Source: Arthrobacter sp. B6
Lineage (GTDB): Bacteria; Actinomycetota; Actinomycetes; Actinomycetales; Micrococcaceae
DNA length: 64,000 nucleotides
Assembly: GCF_001663775.1 (NCBI RefSeq)
Contig: NZ_KV467169.1
Span: 224,713-288,712, forward strand
Direction: 5' to 3'
Shown here: positions 17,396-26,076 of the stretch, piece by piece
Numbering within the stretch: position 1 is the first letter of the stretch
Layout: every line of letters begins with the position of its first letter
The notes under the pieces: generated by a model
Database searches by the model: none
The model's input: only the letters and a program-made list of their open reading frames with translations
What the model was told of the DNA's origin: nothing
Translations under genes and position numbers: made by a program

Positions 17396-17717
17396 GGAGT
17401 GATTAGGCCAGACCCTCACTCCGTGACCCTACGTCAATGAGAGAGCGGTTCCAGGACAATGCTTCGCCTTGATTTCTGGGTCGCTCATCTGCCTTGGTCC
17501 GACTCGCCCAGGGCGCCGCGCCGCCTGCACGCATCAGTGCGTAGTCCTGTCTCCCTTTTATTAGTGACTGAAATAGGGGGCATGGGCCCTTTCGCGCCTT
17601 GCCGTCCGGGCGTAAAGTCTTACCACCTCGACACCAGACAAACGCCACGGCGTAAGGCGTGCATTGACACCAGAGGTGCCGTCCTTGCGGGACCCACCTC
17701 ATTTAAAGGAAACAATC

Positions 17718-18602
17718 ATGAGAGATTTCAGCACACGGGCCCGTTACGGGATGAAGGCGGCTTGCACGGTCGTGGCACTCCTTGGGCTCGTGGTGACAGG
17801 CATGACTCCGGTGGCGGCTGCTCCGCCATCCAAAAATGCGGACCTTGTGGGCAACGACGTTTCCTGGCCCCAGTGCGGTAAGACCCTTACCACCGGGCAG
17901 GCATTCGCGATCGTGGGAGTGACCGGCGGACTGGCCAACAACACCAACCCTTGCCTCGCGGAGCAACTCGCTTGGGCGGCTCGCTCTACTGGGGGAACTG
18001 TGCAGCCCAAGGTTGCTTTATACGTGAACACTGCCAATCCGGGACATGAGGGGACTTGGTGGCCGTCGTCCAACATCTACCCCGATGTGGAAGTCCCGAA
18101 CCCTTACGGGGTATGCCGGGCGCCCGCTGGCGAACCCGAAGGCCCAGTCGACCTCCCCTGCTCATACATGTACGGCTACGCAAAGGCTTATGACGACGCA
18201 ACCATCCGAGGCGTCACGGACCCCGGCACCTATTTCTGGTGGCTGGACGTGGAAACGGAAAATAGCTGGCAGATCGACACTGAGAACGCCACGGCCCTGA
18301 ACCGGGCGACCCTTGAAGGGATGGTCGACTACTTCGAGAGCATCACTGCCGGAGGTAAAAACGCCGAAGGTAAGGCCGCCGGTGTCGGGATTTACTCGAC
18401 AAGCTATCAGTGGGGAATTATTGCCGGGACGGTGCCGTCCAGCAGCTCCCTCGCGGGGTTGCCCAGCTGGCTTGCAGGTGCCAAAACCCTGCGGGGAGCG
18501 AAGTCGAATTGTTCTCTGCCTGGCCTGACGCCCGGCAGCCCGGTGACAGTAACGCAGTATGTGTCGGCCGGACTCGATTACGACTACTCCTGCAAAGGCT
18601 GA
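17718..18602 (+). CDS. Secreted protein, glycoside hydrolase/lysozyme-like (DUF1906-type) fold suspected
   Basis: The 294-residue product has a clear signal peptide (MRDFSTRARYGMKAACTVVA..., cleavage near PVAAAPP). The mature part begins VGNDVSWPQCG and contains PKVALYVNTANPG, YFWWLDVETENSW and AAGVGIYSTSYQWG, a pattern of a TIM-barrel glycosidase-like domain with acidic residues on strand ends. This suggests a wall- or glycan-directed secreted hydrolase; I cannot name the family with certainty. AAAGGAA lies 8 nt upstream of the ATG. It sits next to a mobile-element scar, so it may be acquired. Confidence 0.75.
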   Translation: MRDFSTRARYGMKAACTVVALLGLVVTGMTPVAAAPPSKNADLVGNDVSWPQCGKTLTTGQAFAIVGVTGGLANNTNPCLAEQLAWAARSTGGTVQPKVALYVNTANPGHEGTWWPSSNIYPDVEVPNPYGVCRAPAGEPEGPVDLPCSYMYGYAKAYDDATIRGVTDPGTYFWWLDVETENSWQIDTENATALNRATLEGMVDYFESITAGGKNAEGKAAGVGIYSTSYQWGIIAGTVPSSSSLAGLPSWLAGAKTLRGAKSNCSLPGLTPGSPVTVTQYVSAGLDYDYSCKG

Positions 18603-18640
18603 CCGCGAAGGCCATTTCTTGTACTCGCCGCGGGTCAGCC
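18598..18640 (+). terminator. Weak inverted repeat after the secreted-protein gene
   Basis: GGCTGACC (18598-18605) and GGTCAGCC (18633-18640) are perfect complements around a 27-base loop, straddling the stop codon. No T-run follows, so termination is only possible. Confidence 0.35.
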
Positions 18641-19091
18641 GCAAAGGTTGCATGCTCCAAGAGTCGGCGACGATAGCGGCTGTGAATATGACGGCGGCGG
18701 GGAGGTTGGTGGTGAGGTCTTCTTCGGCGGCGATGGCCGCTTCGGGTTTATGCGGGGTGGTGAAGACGACGGCGAGGCGGTGACTGCGAGAGCGCCGGAG
18801 CAGGCGACCATGGGGGCGTATCTGTGGGCGCGTTTGCGTGGTTCGTACCGACCTTCGGGTGGGCCGCGTGGTCTGCGGGCAGGGTTTGCTGGTGCCACGT
18901 CCAAGGTACGGCGGAGCCACCGAGTTTGGGGAGGGCTGCGTCTGAGGTGGGTGCGATAAACAGCACCGTGAAAAGGCCGCCATTTATCGCCGAAAGCCAC
19001 AGCCGGAGCCTGTCGCTGATGGACAGTTTTTGCCTGTGCGGGCAGACTGTAGGCCCAGGTACTCACAGGATCGTCACCGGGAGAGGACCCG
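18641..19091. other. Gene-poor spacer, 451 bp
   Basis: Several open frames cross this stretch on both strands, but none has a ribosome site, a recognisable domain or typical codon use; the minus-strand frames are rich in proline and serine, as expected from antisense GC-rich DNA. It may be degraded coding sequence linked to the mobile-element scar upstream. The last ~70 bases should hold the promoter of the DUF1538 operon. Confidence 0.4.
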
Positions 19092-20576
19092 ATGGAGCAC
19101 CTCAGCCGATTCGCCCGCGAATTCCTTAAGGCGCTCAAGAACCTCCTGCCCATCGTGGTGGTTGTTGTGGTTTTCCAGCTGCTGGTGTTCCGTTCCATGC
19201 CCGATGATCCTCTGATCCTGGCGGCGGGGCTCCTGATTGTGGCTGTGGGCATCGCCCTGTTCCTGCACGGGCTGGACCTGAGTATCTTCCCGGTCGGGAA
19301 GAACCTGGCGAATCAGTTCGTCAGGCGCGGCGCCCTGGGGCTGCTGCTGCCCTTCGGCTTTGCCATTGGATTTGCTGCCTCCGTCGCTGAGCCCGCGGTC
19401 ATTGCCGTCGCTGAGCAGGCGCAACTGGTCAGCGATGGCCGGATCAACGGACTGGTGCTGCGCTTCGTCATCGCCGTCTCGGTGGGCCTGGTCCTGGTCC
19501 TGGGCATCCTGCGTGTCCTGCGCGGCTGGGCCGTGTACAAACTCCTGATCGCCGGTTATCTGATAGTGCTGGCACTCAGTTACCTGGCCCCGCCGGAGAT
19601 CATTGGCCTCGCCTACGATTCGGGCGGCGTCACCACCAACATAGTCAGCGTTCCGCTCATCGCGGCGATCGGCCTTGGTTTGGCGAACTCGATCAGGGGA
19701 CGCAGCCTCCTGGCGGACGGCTTTGGCATGGTTGCGCTGTGCGTGATGGTGCCCATGATCGGAGTCCAGCTTTATGGGACCTGGGTGTATGCCTTTGGCG
19801 GTGCGGGGGACGCGGTGCCGGCCCCCGGTTCAGGGGAGGACCCGGGTGAGTGGGTGGTCGGCATGTTCCTCGGCCTGGCTTCAATGATCCGGGAGGTACT
19901 GCCGATCGTGGGCGTGGTCCTCTTCTTCCAGTACGTGGCACTGCGGCGGAAGCTGGCACATCCACTGCGGGTCGTCGTCGGGTTCGCCATGGTCCTGGTG
20001 GGGCTGTATGCCTTCGTTGTGGGACTGAAACTTGGGCTCTTTCCCATCGGGACGCTCATGGCTGAGCAGCTGATCGGGCACGGGGTACCTGCCCTGATCG
20101 TGCTGTTCGGGCTGCTGATCGGTTTCGCCACCACTATGGCCGAACCCGCGCTGGTAGCCATCGGTGAGCAGGCCCAGGACGCGTCACCGGGACGGATCAG
20201 CGGGTTCGCTGTCCGGGTGATTGTGGCCACCGGTGTCGCGGTGGGCATCGCCTTTGGTGTGTACCGCATCTTGGTGGGTGGGCCGTTCCACTACTTCATC
20301 ATGGCCGCGTACGCGGTAGCGATGGTGCTGGTTTTTTTCGCACCGAAGTACATCATCGCGCTGGCTTTCGACCTCGGGGGCGTGACGACGTCGGAGGTCA
20401 CCGTGCCGCTGGTGACAGCCCTTGGCATCGGCCTGGCAGCAGCGGTAGAGGGAAGGGACGTGCTGATCGACGGGTTTGGCCTCATCGCTTTCGCCTCGAT
20501 CTTCCCTGTCATATCCGTCATGGTGTATGCCATGGTGATGGAGAAATTTCCCCGGCTGAGGAGGGAACCGGCATGA
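19092..20576 (+). CDS. DUF1538 membrane transporter-like protein with internal duplication
   Basis: This 494-residue protein has about 12-14 membrane segments arranged as two homologous halves (about 1-230 and 265-494). Each half carries LPIV at its start, a LFP-x-G segment, AEP (99-101 and 350-352), a downstream EQAQ and a GGVTT loop. The duplicated, inverted-looking architecture and conserved charged residues inside membrane segments suggest an ion or small-solute transporter; the substrate is unknown. Its last four bases overlap the start of a PII-like gene, so stoichiometric production with a regulator is likely. Confidence 0.87.
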   Translation: MEHLSRFAREFLKALKNLLPIVVVVVVFQLLVFRSMPDDPLILAAGLLIVAVGIALFLHGLDLSIFPVGKNLANQFVRRGALGLLLPFGFAIGFAASVAEPAVIAVAEQAQLVSDGRINGLVLRFVIAVSVGLVLVLGILRVLRGWAVYKLLIAGYLIVLALSYLAPPEIIGLAYDSGGVTTNIVSVPLIAAIGLGLANSIRGRSLLADGFGMVALCVMVPMIGVQLYGTWVYAFGGAGDAVPAPGSGEDPGEWVVGMFLGLASMIREVLPIVGVVLFFQYVALRRKLAHPLRVVVGFAMVLVGLYAFVVGLKLGLFPIGTLMAEQLIGHGVPALIVLFGLLIGFATTMAEPALVAIGEQAQDASPGRISGFAVRVIVATGVAVGIAFGVYRILVGGPFHYFIMAAYAVAMVLVFFAPKYIIALAFDLGGVTTSEVTVPLVTALGIGLAAAVEGRDVLIDGFGLIAFASIFPVISVMVYAMVMEKFPRLRREPA

Positions 20577-20923
20577 AGTTCACCGCCATTGTGGTCATCG
20601 CCCCTGATGACCTTGAAGACAAGGTCATCGAACATGCGCAGCGGGCGGGCGCCACGGGGGTGACAATTTTGCCCGGGAAGGGAATCGGTGGCGAGGCCAA
20701 GAAAACGTTCTTTGGCCTGACGTTCGAAGGAACACAGTCAGTGCTGCTGATGGTCGTAGGCGCACACCTCAGCGCCCCAATCCTAAAGGAACTGCACCAG
20801 GTCCTGGTCAGCGGAACTGAGTCCCGCGGACTGGCCTTCGCCATCCCCATCGAGCACCTGACGGGGATCGATATGCGGCAGGTAGTCAGATTCGAGGAAC
20901 ACTTGCGCCGTGAGGACGCCTGA
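20573..20923 (+). CDS. PII-like signalling protein
   Basis: The 116-residue product has the ferredoxin-like PII pattern: KFTAIVVIAPDDLEDKVIEHAQRAGATGVTILPG, then TQSVLLMVVGAHLSAPILKEL and a C-terminal FAIPIEHLTGI. The loop after GKGIGGEAKKTFFGL is in the T-loop position. It lacks the classical GlnB uridylylation motif, so it is better called PII-like. PII-like proteins next to transporters (for example SbtB with SbtA) bind nucleotides and gate the partner. Overlap ATGA with the DUF1538 gene supports the same relationship here. Confidence 0.85.
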   Translation: MKFTAIVVIAPDDLEDKVIEHAQRAGATGVTILPGKGIGGEAKKTFFGLTFEGTQSVLLMVVGAHLSAPILKELHQVLVSGTESRGLAFAIPIEHLTGIDMRQVVRFEEHLRREDA

Positions 20924-20954
20924 GCCGGTCCAGCACTCTAGGAGGAGGAAGAAG

Positions 20955-21344
20955 ATGCTCACTGTCAAAGATGTCATGGTCCCCCAGGTCGTCACGATCT
21001 CCCCATACAGCACGCTCCGCGAGGCGCTGTCCATGATGAAGGAGCGCCAGGTAAAGAGCCTGGTGGTGGACCGGCAGCACGCCCACGACGCGTATGGGCT
21101 CCTGAGTTACAGGGAACTTCTGGACACCGTTGTCGCGCAGGAGGGCGATGTGGATCTGCTCAACGTCTACGACGCCGCCACCATTCCAGCGATCACTGTC
21201 AACGAGCACCTGTCCGTGCGCCAGGCGGCGGCCCTGATGAGCCGCTACCACCTCAGCCGGCTCGTCGTGGTGGAAGGCAACCAGCTCGTCGGCCTGCTCG
21301 CGATGAACGACATCCTGGCCCGCCGCATGGAGGAACTGACCTGA
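20955..21344 (+). CDS. CBS domain pair protein
   Basis: At 129 residues this is a stand-alone Bateman module: the first CBS motif runs from LTVKDVMVPQVVTISPYSTL, the second from ATIPAITVNEHLSVRQAAAL. Such pairs bind adenine nucleotides such as AMP, ATP or c-di-AMP. An excellent purine-rich ribosome site (GGAGGAGGAAGAAG) precedes the ATG at 20955. It is 31 bp after the PII-like gene and forms the third gene of the DUF1538 operon, so the transporter has two nucleotide-sensing partners. Confidence 0.9.
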   Translation: MLTVKDVMVPQVVTISPYSTLREALSMMKERQVKSLVVDRQHAHDAYGLLSYRELLDTVVAQEGDVDLLNVYDAATIPAITVNEHLSVRQAAALMSRYHLSRLVVVEGNQLVGLLAMNDILARRMEELT

Positions 21345-21410
21345 CACGGCGCTCAGGGCGAGTCGTTCCCGCAGGGGGTCCTGCCGTGCCGACCCGTCAG
21401 CGCGGAAGGC

Positions 21411-22712
21411 TCAGTACCAGTTGTACCGGACGGAGTGGTTCCAGGCTCCGCACGGTGACCCGTAGCGGTCCCGGATGTAACCGAGGCCCCACTCGACCTG
21501 GGTCCTGTAGTTGGTAAGCCAGTCGCTGCCTGCACTCGCGTACTTACCGGCGGGCAGCGCCTGGGCGATGCCGTACGCGCCGGAATAGGGGTTGGTTGCT
21601 GTAGTCAGCCAGTTGGATTCCTTGGTCCACAGCTGGGCAAGGCACTGGAACTGGTCCTGGCCCCAGCCATAGGCTGACAGCCGGCCGGAGGCATAATTCT
21701 TGGCTCCGGCCGGATCGTTGACTGCGCCGCCCGGAACAGAAGGGGCGACGACGACGACGGGCGGCGGAGCCGGCGTCGGAACCGGGACAGGAGCCGGGGC
21801 CGGTACCGCCGGGGCGGCCGGGGCGGCCGGGGCGGCCGGAACCGGGTTGGCGGGTTTCTGCGCGGCGGCCTTGGCCGCCGCCTCAGCCTGCTGCCGGGCC
21901 TGCTCCTGGGCAGCAGCGCGCTTGGCGGCCTGCGCCGCTTCGTAGGCGGCCAAGGCTGCCTGCCCTTGCCGGAACTCCCCCTCGACGGCGGCGCTGGTGC
22001 CTTTAAGCGATGCCAGCTGTGCGGTCAGTTCCTCGCTGCGCTCCTGCTGCTCCGAAACCTGCCGTGACATGGCCTGCTGGGCGGCCTGGGCTGCGTCGAG
22101 CTTGCTCTTTGCTTCCCCTGACAGCCGCTCGCGTTCGGCCCTCGCTGCCTGCTCCTGTTCGCCCAGGGCGCTGGAGACACGTTGGGCGGCCGTGGATTTG
22201 TTGACCAGGTCTGCCGTCTTGTCGCTGACGATCTGGACTATGTTGAGGCCCTGGATGCTGTTGGTCTGGATGGCGTCGAGGGCTACCAAGATTCCCATGT
22301 TGGTGCCGCCGGTCTTGTACGACTGGGCGGCCAGGGCTCCAATTTCCCTTTTGTACTGCCCCAGTTCGGCAGCGGCACGTGCTGTCTGGGCGGTGAGGAT
22401 ATCCACTCTTGAGCTGGCTGCCTGAACCGCTGCTTCGGCCAGGGCGTACTCGGCGGCGGCGGTGACGGCGGCATTTCCCAGCGCCTCGGCCTGGCCCTGG
22501 AGCCCGCCGAGCAAGTCATTGATGCGGGTGACCTCTGCCGCCTTGCCCGCCTCGCTTTGCTTGGCGTTCTGCACGTCCTGCCAGGAGGGGTAGCCGTCCG
22601 GCGGCGCGCCATCCTCGGCGCTGGCTGGCGGCAGTGAGAACGAAGCAGCCAGCACAACCGCAAACACAGCCGTCAGGGCGGGAATTCTCACTCTTTGAGC
22701 AAACGGGGACAT
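21411..22712 (-). CDS. Secreted coiled-coil protein with lysozyme-like/transglycosylase C-terminal domain
   Basis: The 433-residue product opens with a signal peptide (MSPFAQRVRIPALTAVFAVV, cleavage near ASA-ED). A long coiled coil (about 40-270) resembles the NlpC/RipA-type N-terminal regulatory domain, followed by an Ala/Pro linker. The C-terminal ~95 residues have YASGRLSAYGWGQDQFQCL, the candidate catalytic glutamate in TKESNW, SGAYGIAQALPAGKYAS and a final YNWY. This fits a peptidoglycan-cleaving transglycosylase or aggregation-promoting-factor type domain. An upstream in-frame start at 22802 would precede the signal peptide and is rejected. Confidence 0.83.
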   Translation of the reverse strand: MSPFAQRVRIPALTAVFAVVLAASFSLPPASAEDGAPPDGYPSWQDVQNAKQSEAGKAAEVTRINDLLGGLQGQAEALGNAAVTAAAEYALAEAAVQAASSRVDILTAQTARAAAELGQYKREIGALAAQSYKTGGTNMGILVALDAIQTNSIQGLNIVQIVSDKTADLVNKSTAAQRVSSALGEQEQAARAERERLSGEAKSKLDAAQAAQQAMSRQVSEQQERSEELTAQLASLKGTSAAVEGEFRQGQAALAAYEAAQAAKRAAAQEQARQQAEAAAKAAAQKPANPVPAAPAAPAAPAVPAPAPVPVPTPAPPPVVVVAPSVPGGAVNDPAGAKNYASGRLSAYGWGQDQFQCLAQLWTKESNWLTTATNPYSGAYGIAQALPAGKYASAGSDWLTNYRTQVEWGLGYIRDRYGSPCGAWNHSVRYNWY

Positions 22713-23010
22713 AGTTGGTGAGCTTACCGGGCAGAACGCCGTGTCTGGCGTTCCTGGTGCAACAAAGTTATCCAGCAGGGCCGCTGCCGGCGCGCCGCAC
22801 ACAACGCCGGCTCACAGGCCTCGGCATACCATGTCCCTCCGCCATCCGAGCGTCAAACCGCCGCGGAAGTCATCTTCGTAATGTGAAACCGGACACACTG
22901 GCTGAGCTTTTGGGGCATATACCCTTTCGCCTCCTGACCTGCTATGTCGTCTCCGGGCAAGGAAATCCGCGGTGAAGATTGGGTGGATTTCACCCCTACA
23001 TGCCGTTATC

Positions 23011-23025
23011 GGAATGTGACATTCC
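23011..23025. promoter_or_regulatory. Perfect 15-bp palindrome upstream of the riboswitch gene
   Basis: GGAATGT-G-ACATTCC is a perfect inverted repeat about 95 bp before the c-di-AMP riboswitch, in the 570-bp region between divergent cell-wall genes. Its position suits a transcription-factor operator in the promoter region. The factor is unknown. The rest of 22713-23119 holds no gene I can support. Confidence 0.4.
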
Positions 23026-23119
23026 TATCCGGCAGTAGTTATTGTCGTGCAGTGCCCCGGCTCAAGCCCGGGACATTCCCGTCAGTATGCCGAGCCCTGC
23101 CGCTGACCGGGATCCAGTC

Positions 23120-23275
23120 ACTTTCCACTGGCAGGGACGGGGGAACCACGTTTCCACGGCTTCACTTCGAAGCCTTGGGGTTAAGTCAGTAGCGCTCCGT
23201 CCCGTGCGGCGGCGCTTCCGGCCGGGTGTCTCCGACCCGAACCCGACAGCTCACCCCGCAGGCATGGGAGAGGCG
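23120..23275 (+). ncRNA. c-di-AMP riboswitch (ydaO-yuaA class)
   Basis: Conserved blocks of this class appear in order: GACGGGGGAACCA (23136-23148), TTGGGGTTAAGTC (around 23175-23187), CCGACCCGAACCCGACAGCT (about 23232-23251), ACCCCGCAGGC and GAGAGGCGA just before the gene. Such elements sense cyclic di-AMP and usually turn expression off when it binds, and in actinobacteria they typically precede cell-wall hydrolase and Rpf genes. The downstream gene is exactly that type. Boundaries are estimated by eye. Confidence 0.88.
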
Positions 23276-23282
23276 ATTACCC

Positions 23283-24125
23283 GTGTCCAAGAAGTCCAAT
23301 TCCGCACGCCACCGTGCGACTCCAATCCGCTCAACTGCAGTTGCAGGCCTGTCATCAACGGCCAAGGCACGCGCACTGACGTTCGGCCGGCCGGCCCTCG
23401 TGGCTGTTGCCGCCTCCGGCCTGCTGTTCAGCGTAGGCACCCCCGCACAGGCCGGCGTCCACGGACCCGACAATTCCGGGACCGTTAATGTCCAGGGCCA
23501 GACCACTGCCCCGGTAGCAGCACCGGCAGCAGCCGCAGCTCCGGCCGCAGCCGCGAACGTCCACACCGTTGTCTCAGGCGATACCCTGGGCGCGATTTCC
23601 GCTTCCTACGGCGTCGCACTGAACGATGTCCTGGCAGCCAACGGACTGTCCCTGAGCACCATCATCTACCCCGGTGACCAGATCCAGATCCCGGGCGCCG
23701 GATACGCCGCACCGGCTCCGGTGGCGAAGGCCGCCGCAGCACCGGCCCCGGCCGCCCCGGCCAACACCGGTATCACCCTGGCTCCGGCTTCCGCGCCGGT
23801 GGCCCAGGCGCCGTCCGGCTCGGTTGGCTCCGCGATCCTCGCTTCCGCCTACTCGCAGGTTGGAGTCCAGCAGGACTGCACCGCCATGGTGGAAAAGGCA
23901 CTGCGCTCAGTTGGCAAGAGTGTGGGGGATTTGGCCCCCGGACAGTTCTACCAGTACGGCACCGTGGTGGGCACCCCGGCGCCCGGTGACCTGGTCATCA
24001 CCGCCGGCCACGTCGGCGTTTTCGCTGGCAACGGCCAGGTTGTCAGCGGTGGCGTGGACGGTTACAAGACCGAAGTCCACTCCCTCAGCTGGCTCGCGGG
24101 AGCGTCCTTCGTCCGCGTAGCGTGA
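23283..24125 (+). CDS. Secreted LysM-NlpC/P60 peptidoglycan endopeptidase
   Basis: The 280-residue product starts at the GTG at 23283 (VSKKSNSARH), right after the riboswitch, and has a signal sequence ending near PAQAG. A LysM domain (HTVVSGDTLGAISASYGV ... YPGDQIQIPG, about 92-137) binds peptidoglycan. An Ala/Pro linker leads to an NlpC/P60-type domain with the catalytic cysteine in QQDCTAMVEKAL and the histidine in TAGHVGVFAG. It probably cleaves peptide stems during growth. The c-di-AMP riboswitch links it to cell-wall or osmotic signalling. Confidence 0.9.
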   Translation: MSKKSNSARHRATPIRSTAVAGLSSTAKARALTFGRPALVAVAASGLLFSVGTPAQAGVHGPDNSGTVNVQGQTTAPVAAPAAAAAPAAAANVHTVVSGDTLGAISASYGVALNDVLAANGLSLSTIIYPGDQIQIPGAGYAAPAPVAKAAAAPAPAAPANTGITLAPASAPVAQAPSGSVGSAILASAYSQVGVQQDCTAMVEKALRSVGKSVGDLAPGQFYQYGTVVGTPAPGDLVITAGHVGVFAGNGQVVSGGVDGYKTEVHSLSWLAGASFVRVA

Positions 24126-24140
24126 TCCCAGCCTGTTCGG

Positions 24141-24173
24141 CGGCGGCGGGCGGCACCAAGCCGCCCGCCGCCG
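24141..24173. terminator. Strong hairpin between convergent LysM-NlpC and selO genes
   Basis: CGGCGGCGGGCGG (24141-24153) pairs with CCGCCCGCCGCCG (24161-24173) around a 7-base loop. The very GC-rich stem between two convergent stop codons fits a bidirectional terminator. Confidence 0.75.
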
Positions 24174-24194
24174 TCGTCCATCCTTTATGTGCGC

Positions 24195-25658
24195 TCAGGT
24201 TCCGCAGAAGGTGCGGTAGCTGCCGAAGTCAACCGGCGCGGGATCTGCGTAGCGTTCAAGGCCGGGGTGCTCGGTGTACGGGTGCGCCAGGACGTCCACC
24301 AGCCGGCGGAAGGGATCCAGGTCGCCTGCGGTAGCGGCGCCAAGGGCCTCTTCCACCAGGTGGTTCCTCGGGATGTAGACGGGGTTTACCCGGTCCATCA
24401 TGTCCGCGTCGGGTGCCAGGGCGAGCCACTTTTCGGCCCAGGCATCGAATACGCCGGGGTCAGCAAACATGCTCCGGGCTGTTTCAGGTGTACCGCGGGC
24501 TGCTGAGCCGAGGCTCCGGAAGAACGAAGTGTAATCAACCTTTCCTTCCTCAAGCAGTGCCAGGACGTCGTTCACCAGTGGCGCCACTGCGTCGTCCTTC
24601 GCGTCCGCGCCCAGCCCAAGCTTGGATTTCATCCCGGCGGACCAGGCCTCGCTGTAAAGCTTCCGGAACGCGCCCAAGGACTCCACGGCGAGCGCAACAG
24701 CCTGCTCCTGGTCCTCATGGAACAGCGGCAGAAGCGCCTCTGCCAGCCGGGTGAGGTTCCACTCAGCGATGAGCGGCTGGTTGGCGTAGGCGTAGCGTCC
24801 GCCCGCGTCGATCGAGCTGTAGACGGCGCCGGGATTAAAGGCATCCATGAACGCGCAGGGTCCGTAGTCGATGGTCTCGCCCGAGATGGTCATGTTGTCC
24901 GTGTTCATCACCCCGTGGACAAATCCCACGAGCATCCATTGCGCCACCAGCGACGCCTGGGCGGCTACCACCGCCTCGAGCAATGCGATATAGGGCTGGT
25001 CCGCCTTCCCGGCGTCCGGATGATGCCGGCTGATCGCATGATCCGCCAGGCGGCGAAGGAGGTCCGTGTCACCGTTGACCCGGGCGAACTGGAAACTGCC
25101 CACGCGCAGGTGGCTGCTCGCGACCCGGGTAAGTACAGCCCCGGGAAGCATGGTGTCACGGCGGACCGGCCGTCCTGTGGCCACGACGCCGAGCGAACGC
25201 GTGGTGGGGATGCCCATGGCGTGCATGGCTTCACTGACAATGTATTCACGCAGCATCGGACCGACGACGGCGAGCCCGTCACCGGCGCGGGCGAACGGCG
25301 TACGGCCGGAGCCCTTGAGGTGAACGTCGCGCAGGCGCCCGTGGACGTCGGTGACCTCGCCCAGCAGGAGGGCGCGCCCGTCGCCCAGCAGCGGTGAATA
25401 CCCGCCGAACTGATGTCCCGCGTATGCCTGGGCAACCGGCGTGGCACCTTCCGGGATCCGGTTCCCGATCAGCATCAGCGTCCCCTCGGTCGTCTGAAGG
25501 GAGGCCGGGTCCAGGCCCAGCTCACGGGCCAGGGCCTCATTCAGGACGAGCAGTTCGGGGGCCGGTGCCTCTTCGGCCTGCCATGGAACAGCAAGCTCCT
25601 CGAACTCCCGGGCGAAGAGCCCGTCCAAGCTGAGCGTTGCTGGGGTTGTGGTGCTCAT
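24195..25658 (-). CDS. selO: Protein adenylyltransferase SelO (UPF0061/YdiU)
   Basis: SelO is a pseudokinase-fold enzyme that transfers AMP to protein hydroxyls, linked to redox stress. The 487-residue sequence has the hallmark [21 protein letters not shown] (nucleotide loop and lysine), and HGVMNTDNM followed ten residues later by DYGP. This reproduces the Asp-Asn...Asp catalytic spacing. The protein ends TFCGT, placing a cysteine third from the end, where eukaryotic SelO carries selenocysteine. A single gene flanked by a terminator on its 3' side. Confidence 0.95.
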   Translation of the reverse strand: MSTTTPATLSLDGLFAREFEELAVPWQAEEAPAPELLVLNEALARELGLDPASLQTTEGTLMLIGNRIPEGATPVAQAYAGHQFGGYSPLLGDGRALLLGEVTDVHGRLRDVHLKGSGRTPFARAGDGLAVVGPMLREYIVSEAMHAMGIPTTRSLGVVATGRPVRRDTMLPGAVLTRVASSHLRVGSFQFARVNGDTDLLRRLADHAISRHHPDAGKADQPYIALLEAVVAAQASLVAQWMLVGFVHGVMNTDNMTISGETIDYGPCAFMDAFNPGAVYSSIDAGGRYAYANQPLIAEWNLTRLAEALLPLFHEDQEQAVALAVESLGAFRKLYSEAWSAGMKSKLGLGADAKDDAVAPLVNDVLALLEEGKVDYTSFFRSLGSAARGTPETARSMFADPGVFDAWAEKWLALAPDADMMDRVNPVYIPRNHLVEEALGAATAGDLDPFRRLVDVLAHPYTEHPGLERYADPAPVDFGSYRTFCGT

Positions 25659-25763
25659 CTTTCAAGACTACCCGCGCAGGCAAGGGGTTGACGGCGTAAA
25701 ATTTTCGGTACCGGTTCATCGCTGCTTTGGGCAGTCAGGGGTAGTGGAAAGGTCGCGGTCCCC

Positions 25764-25997
25764 GTGGTCAAGAATCCGTTCGGGCATCACCAGCATGAAG
25801 TCGAAAAGCCGGCTGACTCAGCCAGGCGAACTCACCGGTCCTGGCTGCGACGGGAGGACTCGGGCTTTGAGCGCGGGCGGAGCAGCCTGTTTTTCCTGGC
25901 CCACGACCTCCCGCAACCGCCTGCCGTGACCTGTATCCAGGGGCATGAAGTACGCGACGGTGAAACCACGTGTGACCACGGGCATCCCGTCGGGTGA
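25764..25997 (+). CDS. Small hypothetical protein with paired C-x2-G-H motifs
   Basis: A GTG-initiated 77-residue frame (MVKNPFGHHQHEVEKP) ends with CIQGHEVRDGETTCDHGHPVG-type spacing, that is C-x2-G-H-x(9)-C-x2-G-H-P near the C-terminus. The regular Cys/His pairing suggests a metal site or a real constrained domain. GGAAAGG lies about 13 nt before the GTG, a little far. No family recognised; it could be spurious. Confidence 0.45.
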   Translation: MVKNPFGHHQHEVEKPADSARRTHRSWLRREDSGFERGRSSLFFLAHDLPQPPAVTCIQGHEVRDGETTCDHGHPVG

Positions 25998-26076
25998 TGA
26001 GGCCTAAGCGGCACCGCCTGGCCACCAGGCGCCGTTTAGCTCCGCCAGGGTCCGGCGCGCACAGGGGCTGTCCCGC

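Noticed and set aside
17403..17702. Short frames on both strands between the res-like array and the secreted-protein gene
   Set aside because: No ribosome site, no recognisable domain, and codon use unlike the real genes.
18162..18983. Minus-strand 273-codon frame across the secreted-protein gene end and spacer
   Set aside because: Proline/arginine-rich with no ribosome site or domain; most of it is opposite the 17718 gene.
18635..19252. Minus-strand 205-codon frame across the spacer and DUF1538 start
   Set aside because: Low-complexity composition and overlap with the DUF1538 gene; no family match.
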